Of a stretch of DNA of 64,000 bases, positions 33,110 through 44,314 are shown one piece after another; position 1 is the stretch's first letter; each line of letters starts with the position of its first letter. The position numbers were made by a program, and so were the translations under genes. The notes below the pieces were generated by a model. That model saw nothing but the letters and a program-made list of their open reading frames with translations. It made no database searches and was not told the DNA's origin. This DNA comes from Fragum whitleyi (lineage: Eukaryota; Mollusca; Bivalvia; Cardiida; Cardiidae): the NCBI GenBank assembly GCA_948146395.1, contig OX411552.1:4525501-4589500 (forward strand), in the 5' to 3' direction.

Positions 33110-35014
33110 TTGACGAGAAATAAATTTCGTCATGCTGGTAATTGGCTCATGTACAAAAAATGGAGGAATATAGTGACATCAATTATTCGTAAGAATAAGA
33201 AAAACTATTTCAACAAATCAATAGAGGACAAATCAGATACTAAATTATTTTGGAAGAACTTACGAAATATAACTGCAAATGATAAGAAAGAACAACGTAT
33301 TCCAAACAAAATGATCATCAATAATGAGGAAGGTACTCAAAATACTGTTAATGCGTTAAATAGCAATTTAAATAGCAATTTTGTCAACATTTGTCAAATA
33401 ATACATAAGATACCTGTAAATCCGAAATATCTCGAAGTATTAAAGTTACATCTAAAAAGAAAGTTACCAAACTGTTATTTCGAAATAACTTTTATTACAG
33501 CGCTGGAAGTTAAAAATATTATTGATAAATTAGATAGCAGCAAAACGACCGGAACTGACGGAATTGGTCCAAAAATTTTGAAAATGTGCAGAGATTTCAT
33601 ATCTAAACCAATTCTATCTATTATTAATAATTGTATTTTAAAGGGAATTTTTCCATCAGAGTTCAAGACAGCCTGTGTGATACCCATATTTAAAGTTGGC
33701 GATAATGATGACCCTAATAATTATCGACCCACATCAATATTGCCAACTTTGTCAAAAGTGTTTGAAAGGCACATTGCTAATCAACTGAAATATTTCTTGA
33801 AACGAACGGACATTCTCTTTACTCACCAGTCGGGTTTAAAAGAGAAAATCACTCATGACAAACTGCTCTAATTCGATTAGTCGATTCATGGTTAATGCAT
33901 TTGGACCAGGGAAACTTAGTTGGAACTGTATTTCTAGATTTAAAGAAGGCATTCGATCTTGTAGATCACGATATTCTCCTATCTAAGTTAAAACTGCACC
34001 ATTTTACTCAAAACACATGCAATCTTTTTCAATCATATCTAAATGAAAGACAACAAGTTGTAAAAGTTAATGATGTTTTATCTGACACGACAGAAATTAA
34101 ATCTGGAGTTCCCCAGGGATAAATACTAGGGCCTATATTATTTTTGATTTATGTGAATGACCTTCCTCTCAAACTATCAGCTCATATTGACATGTATGCC
34201 GACTATGCAACGCTACATAAGTCATGTTCCTCAGTATCAATGATAAATGAAACTTTAAATTCTGACCTATTAAATGTCGAAGACTGGTGTAGGCATAAAT
34301 CCTTCTAAAACAACATGTATGTTAATAGGACCAAAACATAGAATAAAAAAATACACAGGTTTGAACTTAAAACTATTACAAGAAAATGTGGAGAAAGTAA
34401 CATCAAAAAAATATTGGGGGTACATATTGATGAAACAATGTCATGGAAGGTTCACGTTGAAAAAGTATGCTCAAAATTAGCTAAATTTACTTCGAAGAAT
34501 AAACAGTTATCTTAGTGTTGATACGAAACAATTATTTTACAACTCCTACATAGCTCCACATTTTGACCATAGTTGCACTATATGGAGTCATTGTAAATCG
34601 TCACTTTTTAACAGGATCACTAAAATTTAAAAGCGAGCTGCAAGAGTAAAACTATGTCAGCCAAAACGTTCATGCTCCAGAAGTAACTTTAAATCTTTAA
34701 ATTGGTTATCGTTCAAAAATTGTTGCAAGTACTTTACTATTCTTATGGTTTTCAAAACTATTTTTGGTCTGACTCCATCATATATGTCGAACTTTGTTTC
34801 AGTCAGTAGGAACCATTTCTATGAGCTAAAATCAAATACTAGAAATCAGATATCTCACAAATGTGCTCCCAAAACAGATATCTTAAAAAGGACATTCTCT
34901 TTCACTGGCATGGAGTACTGGAATGCTGTTCCAATTCATTTGCGAAGTATCTCAAATATATCTTCCTTCAAGCGCTCACTCAAAAAATATTTATTGCTAA
35001 GTAATGACTTATAA
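33110..35014 (+). pseudogene. LINE reverse transcriptase, inactivated
   Basis: The uninterrupted 253-codon frame 33110-33871 holds SKTTGTDGIGPKIL and DDPNNYRPTSILPTLSKVFE. After a frameshift, 33895-34122 gives GTVFLDLKKAFDLVDHDILL (motif A with Asp) and SGVPQG (motif B), where a TAA at 34120-34122 replaces the usual Ser of PQGS. Motif C follows as MYADYATLH, so the second catalytic Asp of YADD is Tyr (~34195-34206). The tail at 34745-35014 (WNAVPIHLRS, SFKRSLKKYLL) ends the ORF2 C-terminal domain. Function is lost through a stop, several frameshifts and the YADD change. Confidence 0.85.
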
Positions 35015-35446
35015 AACCTTGTTGCATATGTTTTATTTCCGCCATTCATGTGTGAATAACTCATTTTTATTGTGTTTTTATATTTGGTTTATCACTTAAT
35101 ATTATCCCTTATCCTACACTGAGTGATAAGCGATATAGTTGATAATTTCATTTTGACAACACTCCTTGTCGAATTGTACTCATTATCATCATTTTTATAA
35201 TTGAGATGTTTTCATTTTATCCTCATTTATCATTGGTTATTTTAGGGTCACAACCATCTTTTTATCATCAATTACTGATTACTGATCATCATAAACATCA
35301 TCTTGTCATTTTTCGTCTGTTAAGAAGACCTCACTGTAAATAAGTGTTTCATTATTCATGTCAAATTATGTTTAATGATGTCAACTTAATGAGTTACCTT
35401 CTATAAATAAAGAATTTATCATTATTATAATAATTATTATTATTCT

Positions 35447-36006
35447 CTCAAAAACACCTTGTTAGACATTTAATTTCGTGTTTTTCAAACATAATTACCA
35501 AAGAAGACTCATGGTATACCATCTTGAACAGATGGAAATGAACCATTTTATATCAAATATCTCTTTATGTTATGAAGTCGCATTGTATTTGTTTATTGTA
35601 AGTTTTGATATTAATAAAGTATGATTAAACCAAATTTTGAGTGAAGACGTTCGACGTCGTCAACGATACTTAATTTAGTCAATGACGTGAAATTATCGTT
35701 ACCTTATTCAAACATCTTTAGCTTCTTAAATAACGGATGAAAGTCTTATTTTTTGTGAAAGGTTCGTCTTAAGTATCTCAATTATACTCTTACATATAAA
35801 TAGAAAGATCGCGCCTCCGGGTGAAGCGTTAGCTTTTCTTATGCTGTTTCTGGTAAACTAAATGCACCATTTTGTAAAATACATGTACCCATCCGCCTTT
35901 TATACATCCGAGGTCTGTTACATTTAACGGAAATGATCGAGGAATATTCCGAATGAAGACCTGGGAGACCCAATTTTTAATAAATTTTGTGCAAATATTG
36001 AACTAT
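35447..36006. other. Intergenic, nothing recognised
   Basis: AT-rich DNA after the LINE tail. There is an isolated AGATCGCGCCTCCGGGTGAA stretch near 35804, but no exon, RNA or repeat family was recognised. Confidence 0.3.
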
Positions 36007-36423
36007 AAGAGTTAACAACATCGTAAAATTTAGATTCATCTTGATGAAAACCATTCCAAATCAGTCTCCCTGCGCTTGATTTATTCCAAACACTCACTCA
36101 AATCATTCAAAAACGCTCCAAACTCACTGAAAAGTATCAACAACGCCATTTAAGGTAATTTAAGCTTGGAAAGTTCGCGATTTCACTGACATTGTGAAAA
36201 TTATTAACATCTGAAAGAATCTTGAATAGAAAGGAAGCTAATTATAGAACTTGTATCCATATTTTATTAAAGGGAGGTAATTAATATCGTTAATTTTGTT
36301 CATCCTTAACAAATTAGCGATGTTTGATTACTCCCTTTGAATTCACTCAACACTCGCTCCACACACTCATTCAATTTCATTCCAAAATCATTCACCATGT
36401 ATTTCACGATGTTGTTAACTGTA
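36007..36423 (+). mobile_element. Family A MITE, near full length
   Basis: Left end AGTTAACAACATCGTAAAAT, right end TTTCACGATGTTGTTAACTG TA. The core is present: GGGAGGTAATTAATATCGT ... GCGATGTTTGATTACTCCC. Confidence 0.83.
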
Positions 36424-36611
36424 TCTGGATTAGCTAGGCTACTAAATGCATTTAATGTTATTTAGGGTATCAACTTCAGAAATGAATTGACGACCGTTTA
36501 AAAGTCTTCAATTCTTTTCTGAATTTGATTCCCAGCGGGTCCTGTCGACCTGTATAAAATTGTTTTAAAAGTCGTAGAAACTTATTTGTGAGTCTCAGTC
36601 TCGATCAAGCT

Positions 36612-37053
36612 TACAGATACTTACATCGTGAAATTGACATTCACCTGAATCATAACCATTCTAGATCGCTCACTCAGCGCCCCAATCATTCATTCCAAAC
36701 ACTCACTCAAACCACCCAAAACGCTTAAACCCATTGAAAAATATAGAATTAATATCGTCATTCAAAATAAATTTTGATAGAGAAAAATCATGATTTCACT
36801 GACATATTTCAAATTTTTAGCGCCTCATATGTTTTTGAAGAAATAGGAAGGTATATGTATAGAACTTGTATGCATTTGTTATTAAAGGGAGGTACTCAAT
36901 ATCGCAAATTTTGTTCAGGATGAACAAAATTTTCGATAATGGATTACCTTCTATTAAATTCACTCAAAACTCGCTCCACACACTCATTCAATTTCATTAC
37001 TATATCAGTCCAAAATCATTCACATTGTCAATTTCACGATGTTGTTAACTCTA
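36612..37053 (+). mobile_element. Family A MITE, full length
   Basis: TACAGATACTTACATCGTGA to TTTCACGATGTTGTTAACTC TA, ~442 bp. The core GGGAGGTACTCAATATCGC ... CGATAATGGATTACCTTCT is only slightly mismatched. It lies 189 bp after the previous copy in the same orientation. Confidence 0.86.
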
Positions 37054-37194
37054 GTCTCATAAATCCCCGTCGGAATATGTATTGTTCCAATCCTTTTCCA
37101 AAGGTCTTTGATCCCCAAATGGCCAAGTTCGCCGGGGTCGACCCGACACGGAATAGTAATATAAGAGTGTATAGGTATAAATAAATCCAATGCT

Positions 37195-37594
37195 TACAGT
37201 GGAGTACATTTTTTAATTGACAAGATAAATGATACTGGAATGATTTTTGAATGAAATTGACTGAGCGAGAGGAGTGAGTTTAGAGTGAACGCCAATATCA
37301 CTAAGTTTGATTAAGATGGACCTTTATTAAAAGAAGCATTCAGGTTCTTAAAATAGTTCTCTATGTCTTCGCGAACCCACCGCATGCTTACAAATTCAAT
37401 TATGTTAGTGATATTGGGGACTTTTTCTAGCGATTTTTATTTTGAATGTCGTGTCCATCTTGTCGTATTTGTGATTTTGGAGCGTTTTTGAATGAAGTGA
37501 GTGAGTGTTGGGAATGAATGAATGGAGCGTTGAGTGGGCGATTTAGAATGGTTTTAACCGGTTTGTCGGTCTATCTCACGACGTACTTAATTGT
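37195..37594 (-). mobile_element. Family A MITE, diverged
   Basis: Recognisable by TACAGTGGAGTACATTTTTT, GTGAGTGTTGGGAATGAATG, GGAGCGTTGAGTGGGCGATT and ATCTCACGACGTACTTAATTG. The central palindrome has been deleted, leaving only CCAATATCACTAAGTTTGA. Confidence 0.7.
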
Positions 37595-37724
37595 TCCATT
37601 TAGCCAAAGACCTTCCCTGGCGGAGGTGTCCGGCACTTTAATAATTTTTACACTATGCATGTACATGTAATTAAGGTATGATGGTTTATTAATAATATGA
37701 TGCAAATTATGAAAAAGAAAATCT

Positions 37725-37726
<2 letters not shown>

Positions 37727-37757
<31 letters not shown>
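37727..37757. repeat. Poly-A tract
   Basis: About 30 consecutive A residues followed by TTAAGG. No retroposon body was recognised upstream. Confidence 0.85.
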
Positions 37758-37758
<1 letters not shown>

Positions 37759-37965
37759 AAGGTCTCAAATAGCGATAAGATTGGATTGTTGGTATAGAAT
37801 CTTGTTTGAAAGGATTAAAGGAATCTTTATAAAAAATTCAACTCTTTTATATATGATAGAGTTAAATGAACCATACTGATCAATGTATCAATAAATACCG
37901 AGTCTTGTAAACGAGGGCTTTTTGATGATCACAGTAAAGGATAAAACGAACTAATAGTTCTCAAC

Positions 37966-38165
37966 TTGCTCATTGGTCGGGTGGTAAGCACACTCGACTC
38001 GTATTCTGGTGGTTGTGGTTTCGAGCCCCACCGGAGCCGGGTAGTGTACTTGGACAGGACACTTTACAGACGGGGCCCCTGGTAACCAAGCTGTTGAAGT
38101 GGGTAGAGGTGGTTAGAACCCATTGCCTCTCTCTCAGTATAGGATAAAATCTGCAATGAGTTTGA
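37966..38165 (+). mobile_element. tRNA-derived SINE-like element
   Basis: A box-like GGTCGGGTGGTAAGCACA (37976-37993) and B box-like GGTTTCGAGCCCC (~38018-38031) are spaced as in a tRNA gene, although the anticodon stem does not form properly. The body has CTTGGACAGGACACTTTAC (~38050), a phrase common to tRNA-SINE bodies. It runs directly into the (GA)n tract. Pol III promoter elements are internal, as in all tRNA-SINEs. Confidence 0.65.
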
Positions 38166-38356
<191 letters not shown>

Positions 38357-39178
38357 GACCATTTTTTTTATTATACGACCACCATAAAAAGTACCTTCGC
38401 CGTAAGCAAAGTGTCTGCAAATGGACATTCTTTAACAAAAAATGATTCTTATAGAACCTTATGCTGTTTTAATCCACTGGAATCGTCTCAATAAGACGAT
38501 TCTAATGGGTTCGATCAACATAGGATTCCGTAGACTTATGCAATGATGTATATATGCCATTAAAAGGACCTATCCTTTCATGAAATATTGTATTAAGCGA
38601 CCTATATATAGGCAATAATACACGTTTTTCTCTAAAAAAGTAAGTATAATTCGACATAAATGGATGGATCTTTGACCAATTTTGGACGAACCCCCATCCT
38701 ACGAAATAACAGTCCACATCTGCAGCATAGCTGAAAATAAACCGACGCGAGCCTTTTTCGCCCGTTAAGCACAGTTGTGTACTAAAATCGTTTGCGTATT
38801 TATTAAGGAATTAAAATATTTTCAAGCCAATCATAATACACCAATTATGATAGACATAAATAAAATCAAATTGTTAGCATCTAGGACAAAAACATGATGA
38901 AATGTAGCCATTCCTGGGTCTAGGGCTCAATAATCGTTTGTGATAGTTTTAGAAAGGTACCACGCTTTCCATACGAAGCATTTTTTAATGATAAAAAAAT
39001 CATATTCGATTTATACGACATAAATTCATTCAATCGCAAATTGATTTGAAAGGTTCTAATTCGACACATTACTGCACTAAATTATCCAATAAACGGGTAC
39101 TACTGACATCGATTTATTTATGTCAAACAAGTTGATGATGTTTAAGAATCAATTCATGCAAACCCTGATGTTAAGCTT
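38357..39178. other. Intergenic, nothing recognised
   Basis: AT-rich. A short inverted pair, TGGAATCGTCTCAATAAGACG / GATTCTAATGGG, lies near 38478-38510. No exon or known repeat. Confidence 0.3.
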
Positions 39179-39264
39179 TATATCGTCGACGTCATTCTAA
39201 AACCTCGTAACTACAACTTAATCATAGCTGTAGTTACGAGGTTTTAGAATGACGTCAACGATAT
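39179..39264. repeat. Near-perfect 86-bp hairpin
   Basis: The left arm (ATATCGTCGACGTCATTCTA, continuing AAACCTCGTAACTAC) and right arm (GTAGTTACGAGGTTTTAGAA, continuing TGACGTCAACGATAT) pair with about one mismatch over ~36 bp around a ~13-base loop. It ends 10 bp before a family A copy. A shorter relative (GAAGTTACGAGG stem) is at 44732-44795. Confidence 0.85.
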
Positions 39265-39273
39265 GATTTATGA

Positions 39274-39666
39274 TACAGTTAGTGACATCATGAATTTTAC
39301 AAGTTGAATGATTTGGGAATGATATTAAATGAGTCTTATGAGCGAGTTTTGAATGATGTTAAAGGAAGATGAAAGGCTATCGATTATTTTCGTCCAATTG
39401 AGCGATAATTTTAACCTACCTTTAAAAAAGGTACCTTTATAATTTTGTGTCATCGCGGAAAATAAACAGACGCTTAAAATTCAACACTAGCGAGTAAATC
39501 GTGCATTCATTGAACGATTTGATTGAAATTTTGATCAGTGTAAACGATTTCGAAATTATTTGAACAATTTCGGAGCGTTTTAGAGTGATCAGAATTGAGC
39601 GCTGAGAGAGCGATTTTGAATAGTTTTGGTCGATATGAATGTCACTTTTACGATGTGATAAAATAT
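39274..39666 (-). mobile_element. Family A MITE, diverged subfamily
   Basis: Starts TACAGTTAGTGACATCATGA and ends CTTTTACGATGTGATAAAAT. The core is of the GTCCAATTGAGCG type (GGAAGATGAAAGGCTATCG ... CGATAATTTTAACCTACC). Immediately followed by another copy. Confidence 0.72.
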
Positions 39667-39670
39667 AGCC

Positions 39671-40114
39671 TACAGTTAAAAACATCGTGAAATTGACAAA
39701 ATGAATGATTTTGGAATTATTTAGGAATTAAAATTGAATGAGTGTGTGGAGCGAGTTTTGAGTGAATTTAATGGGATATAAACCTATATCGCAAATTTTG
39801 TTCAGGATGAACAAAATTAGCGATATTGATTGCTTCCCTTTAAAAAAATATGCATTTAAGTTATATACATACCCTCCTATTTCTTCAAGAACCTATGAGA
39901 AGCTAAAAATTTTAAATATGTCAGTGAAATCGCGATTTTTCTCTATTAAAATCTATTTTGAATGACGTTGTTGATTGTATTTTTTTCTAAAGGGTTTTGA
40001 ACGTTTATGAATGGTTTGAGTGAGCGCTTCGATTGAATGAAAGGAGCGCTTAGTGAGCATTTAAGAATGGTTTTGATTGAGACGGATGTCAATTTCACGA
40101 TGTCACTATCTGTA
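39671..40114 (-). mobile_element. Family A MITE, full length
   Basis: TACAGTTAAAAACATCGTGA to TTTCACGATGTCACTATCTG TA, 444 bp, starting 4 bp after the preceding copy. Core: GGGATATAAACCTATATCGC ... GCGATATTGATTGCTTCCC. Confidence 0.86.
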
Positions 40115-40171
40115 GTACATCATCAAACCCTTTTAACCTTTTTATAAAAATGAAACAAAGACGAAGTGGTT

Positions 40172-40523
40172 GCTCTTACATCGTGAAATTGACATTAAAC
40201 TCAATCAAAACAATTCCAAATCGTTCACTCAGCGCTCCGTTCATTCATTCCAGACACTCACTCAAACCATTCAAAAACGTTCCAAACTCACTGAAAAACA
40301 TATAACAACAACTTCGTTCAAAATAATTTTGTCCGTAAAATCGTAGATTTTTTATACCGATTTTTATTTTGAACGTAGTCTTGATCTTTTTAATTTTGGT
40401 GATTTAGGAGCGTTTGTGAATGCTTTGAGTGAGTTTTTGGAATTAATGAATGGAGCGCTGGCTGAGTGATTAAGAATGATTTAGATTGGAATGAGGTTCA
40501 ATTTCACGATGTTCCTAACTGTA
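40172..40523. mobile_element. Family A foldback variant with two identical arms
   Basis: The left half matches the plus-orientation left arm (TTACATCGTGAAATTGACAT ... CAATTCCAAATCGTTCACTC). The right half is the inverse of the same arm (GAATGGAGCGCTGGCTGAG ... TTTCACGATGTTCCTAACTG TA). The usual core and right arm are missing, so the 352-bp copy folds back along most of its length. Confidence 0.8.
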
Positions 40524-40997
40524 TATCTTAAAAATGTTTTCGCACGAAAACAGCCGAATCGGAGCTACAAAAATTCAAAGCTTGAAAACATTAAGGGGTC
40601 AAAGGGTGAATAATCAATGTTTATTTACAATTTAATAACTTTAAACTCAATCATACCAGCTTCAAAAAGAAGTTTATTTAAATGATTAACCATCAGAAGT
40701 AAAGTTACTGTACACGGCATTAGAAGTAAAATCCGATATAAGTATTCATTTGAGTGAAAACTGTGTAACGAAGTGAATTGTGAAATAAATGGAAATATTA
40801 TATTTTGTATATTTGGTAGTGCTAGAGTTTTTTGTTCCAACAATTAGAGGTAAGTCAGAAATACAATTTTATCAAAAATTAATGTTCGCATTTTCAGTGA
40901 AAAAAATATATGTAATTTAATAAATAGACAAATAAAAACTAGATGAATAAGTAAATAAATGAACTAATAAAGAAGTAAATAAATAAATAAATATATA

Positions 40998-41033
<36 letters not shown>

Positions 41034-41464
41034 AAATTTATTTTCTTTAACTTGGTGTGCAAGACAATACTAAGAATAAAAGGCAAACAAATTGCAATCA
41101 TGAGAAGAATTTCTCATTGGAAGTCCTTGAATCCAAACGAACAAAATATTTTGAAAGCTTTCAAAAAACGCATTCTTTTTCTATATTTGTGATAATGCCT
41201 TTTTCAAGAAATGATATTTTGAAAATATACAATATTGCTTCACAGTAGGAAGATAAATTATTTAGTTCTGCGATTCCCATGTGTTTTTTCTTGAAATAGG
41301 CATTGACCAAAATATCGAAAATGTATGTTATTTAAAAGTATTTACATGATCATGTATTTGATTTCCTTTGGAAATTGAAAACGATGTGAAACTATTTTTC
41401 CAACGGATCAAAGAGCAATAATTTTGATATAAAGAGGACAAAAAATAATAAATTTTCTATTTAG
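40524..41464. other. Intergenic, with (GAAA)n tract
   Basis: No exon recognised. A compound simple repeat (AAAT-rich, then AAAG/GAAA units) lies at about 40960-41035, followed by AATTTATTTTCTTT, a short inverted match to it. Confidence 0.4.
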
Positions 41465-41828
41465 ATTTAGAGCATCGTGTGATATTGATTGACTTTGAAA
41501 CGAATTTGAATGAGTGTGGGGGATGTTAAGATTGCTAACTTTGACTAAAATAAAAAAATGGCAATATTTATTACCTCCCTTTAATTAAATATGCAAATAA
41601 TTCCTATGAATAGCTTTATCGTCTTAACGAACGAATAAGACGTCCCATTTTAGGCGTTTTTTTTATATTTTGAATATACACTCAGTTGTTGGCCATATCT
41701 TTTTTAGTCATTTTCGAACTTTTTCTAATGTTTTGAGTGCATGTTTTGAATAAAAGAATGGATCCTTAAGTGTGCGACTTAGAATGGTGTTGGTCGTGGC
41801 AAGTGATTATTTTACGAGGATCTTAACT
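41465..41828 (-). mobile_element. Family A MITE, strongly diverged
   Basis: Faint ends (AGAGCATCGTGTGATATTGA and TTTTACGAGGATCTTAACTG). Clear internal landmarks are GAATTTGAATGAGTGTG, TTATTACCTCCCTTTAATT and ACTTAGAATGGTGTTGGTCG. The core palindrome is partial. Confidence 0.6.
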
Positions 41829-42920
41829 GAAAAGTATAACTTAATCTTAGAAGGGAAAGTTTTCAACGCCTACCTGACGACCAAATGTTCTCTAAGAACA
41901 CCTAATCATTCAATGTTTAGACCCCCTTACTTAAAATTGTGAACAAAATTATATTTCATTTCGAGCAAAATAAAGTTTGTAGACTCATTTAAATGATATT
42001 AAGCATGTCCAAATCATTACACTTTTTTTTTTACTTCTCGGATACTGGGAAGATTTTACAATTTGTACAACCCTGAGGATTGCCTCGCCACCCTCCCTTT
42101 CTATTGTCAGTCAGTGTGGCATAGGATCAGACACCACTGATAATGGGGATGATCCTGAACAGCACTGTCTGATTTAGTAAATGGTGATACACTTAAGCTT
42201 AAATTAGTGGAAAATGTTCCAAAAATGTCAATTTGTTTCAAATCAAATATGATTTCAGCAAGAAAAAGGTTAATATATGTATTTATTATCAAACTGTTCA
42301 TTTTCATTGTTTTTTGGAACCATGAATAAATATATTAAAATGTATTTGTTATTTTTGAAGTCAGGAATACTTTAAGTATTTATGTAAAAATGTATTGAGT
42401 ATAATGAATAAAAATGTATTGAGCCTAGTCAGTTGGTATTCTGCATTGCTGCTTTGCATGCACAGTTTATATCAAAGGCATCTATTAGCCAGATCCTTTT
42501 TTTTTTCTTCTTTTTATTGTACCCAAATTCAAATAAGCAGCCATGATGTTAGAAAAAAAAAATAATAATAAACAATGTTTCAAACTTGTGTGCAAATAAT
42601 TACAGTGCTTATTAATTGTTAACAAGTAAAATTTTATCAGACCTATTGATCCTTATCCTTTCGTTTTGCATAAGGTTCAAAGGTCCTTAAGTGTTGCATC
42701 AGAAGTGCATAATTTTTAATCACATGTATGTATTCTAATATGAAAATGCACTTTTTTTATCTATTTATTGTATTACTTTCACTCACCTTTGTGCTGTTTC
42801 TTCAAAATCTGTTTGGATGCTACAAGGTAATCTGAAAATAGAGAGGGAAGGAACCACAAAGAAAAAATTCAAATTGAACAAAAAAAATGATTAAAGAATT
42901 TCAATAAAGAGTACCTACTG
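41829..42920. other. Intergenic, nothing recognised
   Basis: AT-rich. It includes a near-duplicate AAAATGTATTGAG pair at 42390-42422 and several T or A runs. No exon, RNA gene or known repeat. Confidence 0.3.
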
Positions 42921-43140
42921 TTGATTGAGCCGAATGTCAATTTCCCGATGTAACTAACTGTAGGAAGATTGTGAATGAAATTAAATGAGTGTGATTAGCG
43001 TGTTTTGTATGATTTTCTAGGAAGGTAAAACATAATCTATAATTTCACCCTATTGGGCGAAAGAAGCGATAAATTCTAACTTCCCTTTTATAAAAATCTA
43101 CGCACTTTAATGATTATGTGTCTTCACAGAAGAAAAAGCA
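42921..43140 (-). mobile_element. Family A MITE fragments
   Basis: A right end (TTGATTGAGCCGAATGTCAA ... CCCGATGTAACTAACTG TA) is followed directly by a left-half fragment that lacks its terminus (AATGAAATTAAATGAGTGTG, core GGAAGGTAAAACATAATCTA ... AACTTCCC). It abuts the full copy at 43141. Confidence 0.65.
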
Positions 43141-43580
43141 TACAGTTAATAACATCGTGAAATTGACATTCACCTCAATCAAAACCATTCTAAATCGCTC
43201 ACTCAGCGATCCAATCATTCATTCCTAACACTCACTCAAGCCATTCAAAAACGCTCAAAACCATTGAAAAATATAGAATCAACAACGTCATTCTAAATAA
43301 ACTTGGATAGAGAAAATCGCGATTTCAATGACATAATTCAAATTGTTAGCGTCTAATAGGTTCTTGAAGAAATAGGAAGTTAACTATAGAACTTGTGTGC
43401 ATTTTTTATTCAAGGGAGGTAATCAATATCGCAAATTTTGTTCATCCCGAACAAAATTTGCGATGTTGGATTACTTCCCATTAAATTCACCCAAAACTCG
43501 CTCCACACACTCATTGAATTGCATTCCTAAATAATTCCCAAATCATTCATCTTGTCAATTTCACGATGTTGTTAACTGTA
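43141..43580 (+). mobile_element. Family A MITE, best full-length copy
   Basis: Exactly 440 bp from TACAGTTAATAACATCGTGA to TTTCACGATGTTGTTAACTG TA. The termini form an inverted repeat of ~27 bp (CAGTTA.TAACATCGTGAAATTGACA type) and TA at each edge is the expected Tc1/mariner target duplication. The arm sequences (CTCAATCAAAACCATTCTAA at left, ATTCCTAAATAATTCCCAAA at right) are not complementary to each other. The core GGGAGGTAATCAATATCGC ... GCGATGTTGGATTACTTCCC is a near-palindrome of ~65 bp. No ORF, so it depends on an autonomous transposase not seen in this window. Confidence 0.9.
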
Positions 43581-43599
43581 CACACCAAAAACACAGACG

Positions 43600-43790
43600 C
43601 TTTAACATCAATACCAGCCCAAAATGTGATTTAATTACTAGAACAATTTGATTGAAATGTTGATTATTTTGAACGATTTGGACACGTTTTTGAACATTAT
43701 CGGAGGATTTTTGAAATATCGGAGTGAGTGTTGGATTGAATGAATGTAGAGCTGAGCGAATGACTTGGAATGGTTTTGGACCATACCGTA
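43600..43790 (-). mobile_element. Family A MITE, right-half fragment
   Basis: GATTATTTTGAACGATTTGG, GGAGTGAGTGTTGGATTGAA, GCTGAGCGAATGACTTGGAA and TGGTTTTGGACC match the terminal third of the 5959-type subfamily. The terminus is absent. Confidence 0.6.
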
Positions 43791-43874
43791 AACATGACAG
43801 TGTTCCGCTTTACCTATTGCTCTGTTCACACTGCCTATCCGATAAACATGATCAAGCCCGATTAAACAACCAAG

Positions 43875-44314
43875 TACAGTTAAATACATCGTGCAATTGA
43901 CATTCGTCTCAATCAAAACTATTCTAAATCGCTCGCTCAGCGCTCATATCCTTCGTTCCAAACACTCACTCAAACCATTCAAAAACGCTCAAAATGACTC
44001 AAAATATAAAATCAACAACTGCCTTCAAAATTAATAAAGCAAGATCCAAAGCGCGACCCCAAGGGCAAAATTGAAATTCTAAGCCACTGAATGGTTCTTG
44101 AAGAAATAAGAAGCTATTTATAGAATATTTTTGCATATTCTTTTAAATATAGGTAATACACATCGCTAACTTTGTTCATCCTGAACAAAATTTGTGATAA
44201 TGTATTACATCCCATTAAAATCACTCAAAACTTGCTCCACACACTCATTCAATTTCATTCCTAAATCATTCCGAAATCATTTACCTTGTCAATTTCACGA
44301 TGGTGTTAACCGTA
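43875..44314 (+). mobile_element. Family A MITE, full length
   Basis: TACAGTTAAATACATCGTGC to TTTCACGATGGTGTTAACCG TA, 440 bp. A stretch near 44050-44066 (AAAGCGCGACCCCAAGGG) differs from other copies, and the core has lost its GGGAGG end. Confidence 0.86.

Larger units (their letters stand above)
27824..33877 (+). repeat. Tandem duplication, copy 2 (6.05 kb)
   Basis: Near-identical repeat of 20881-27823 lacking the 884-bp LINE insertion. It begins at the TTCGAT|GATTCTAAG junction and ends at TTCGAT (33872-33877), after which the sequence continues into the rest of the LINE, which copy 1 lacks. Copy 2 is therefore joined to the original right flank, and copy 1 to the original left flank. Confidence 0.95.
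30459..35446 (+). mobile_element. Decayed CR1/L2-like LINE, full-span copy
   Basis: This copy is complete in span. It has ORF1 (to ~31944), endonuclease (~32170-32830), reverse transcriptase (33110-35014), 3' UTR, an AATAAA signal (~35405) and a short ATTATTATAATAATTATTATT tail at ~35416-35443. Stops, frameshifts and a catalytic substitution show that it is dead. The duplication breakpoint at 33877 falls inside the RT coding sequence between the IPIFK region and motif A. Confidence 0.85.
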
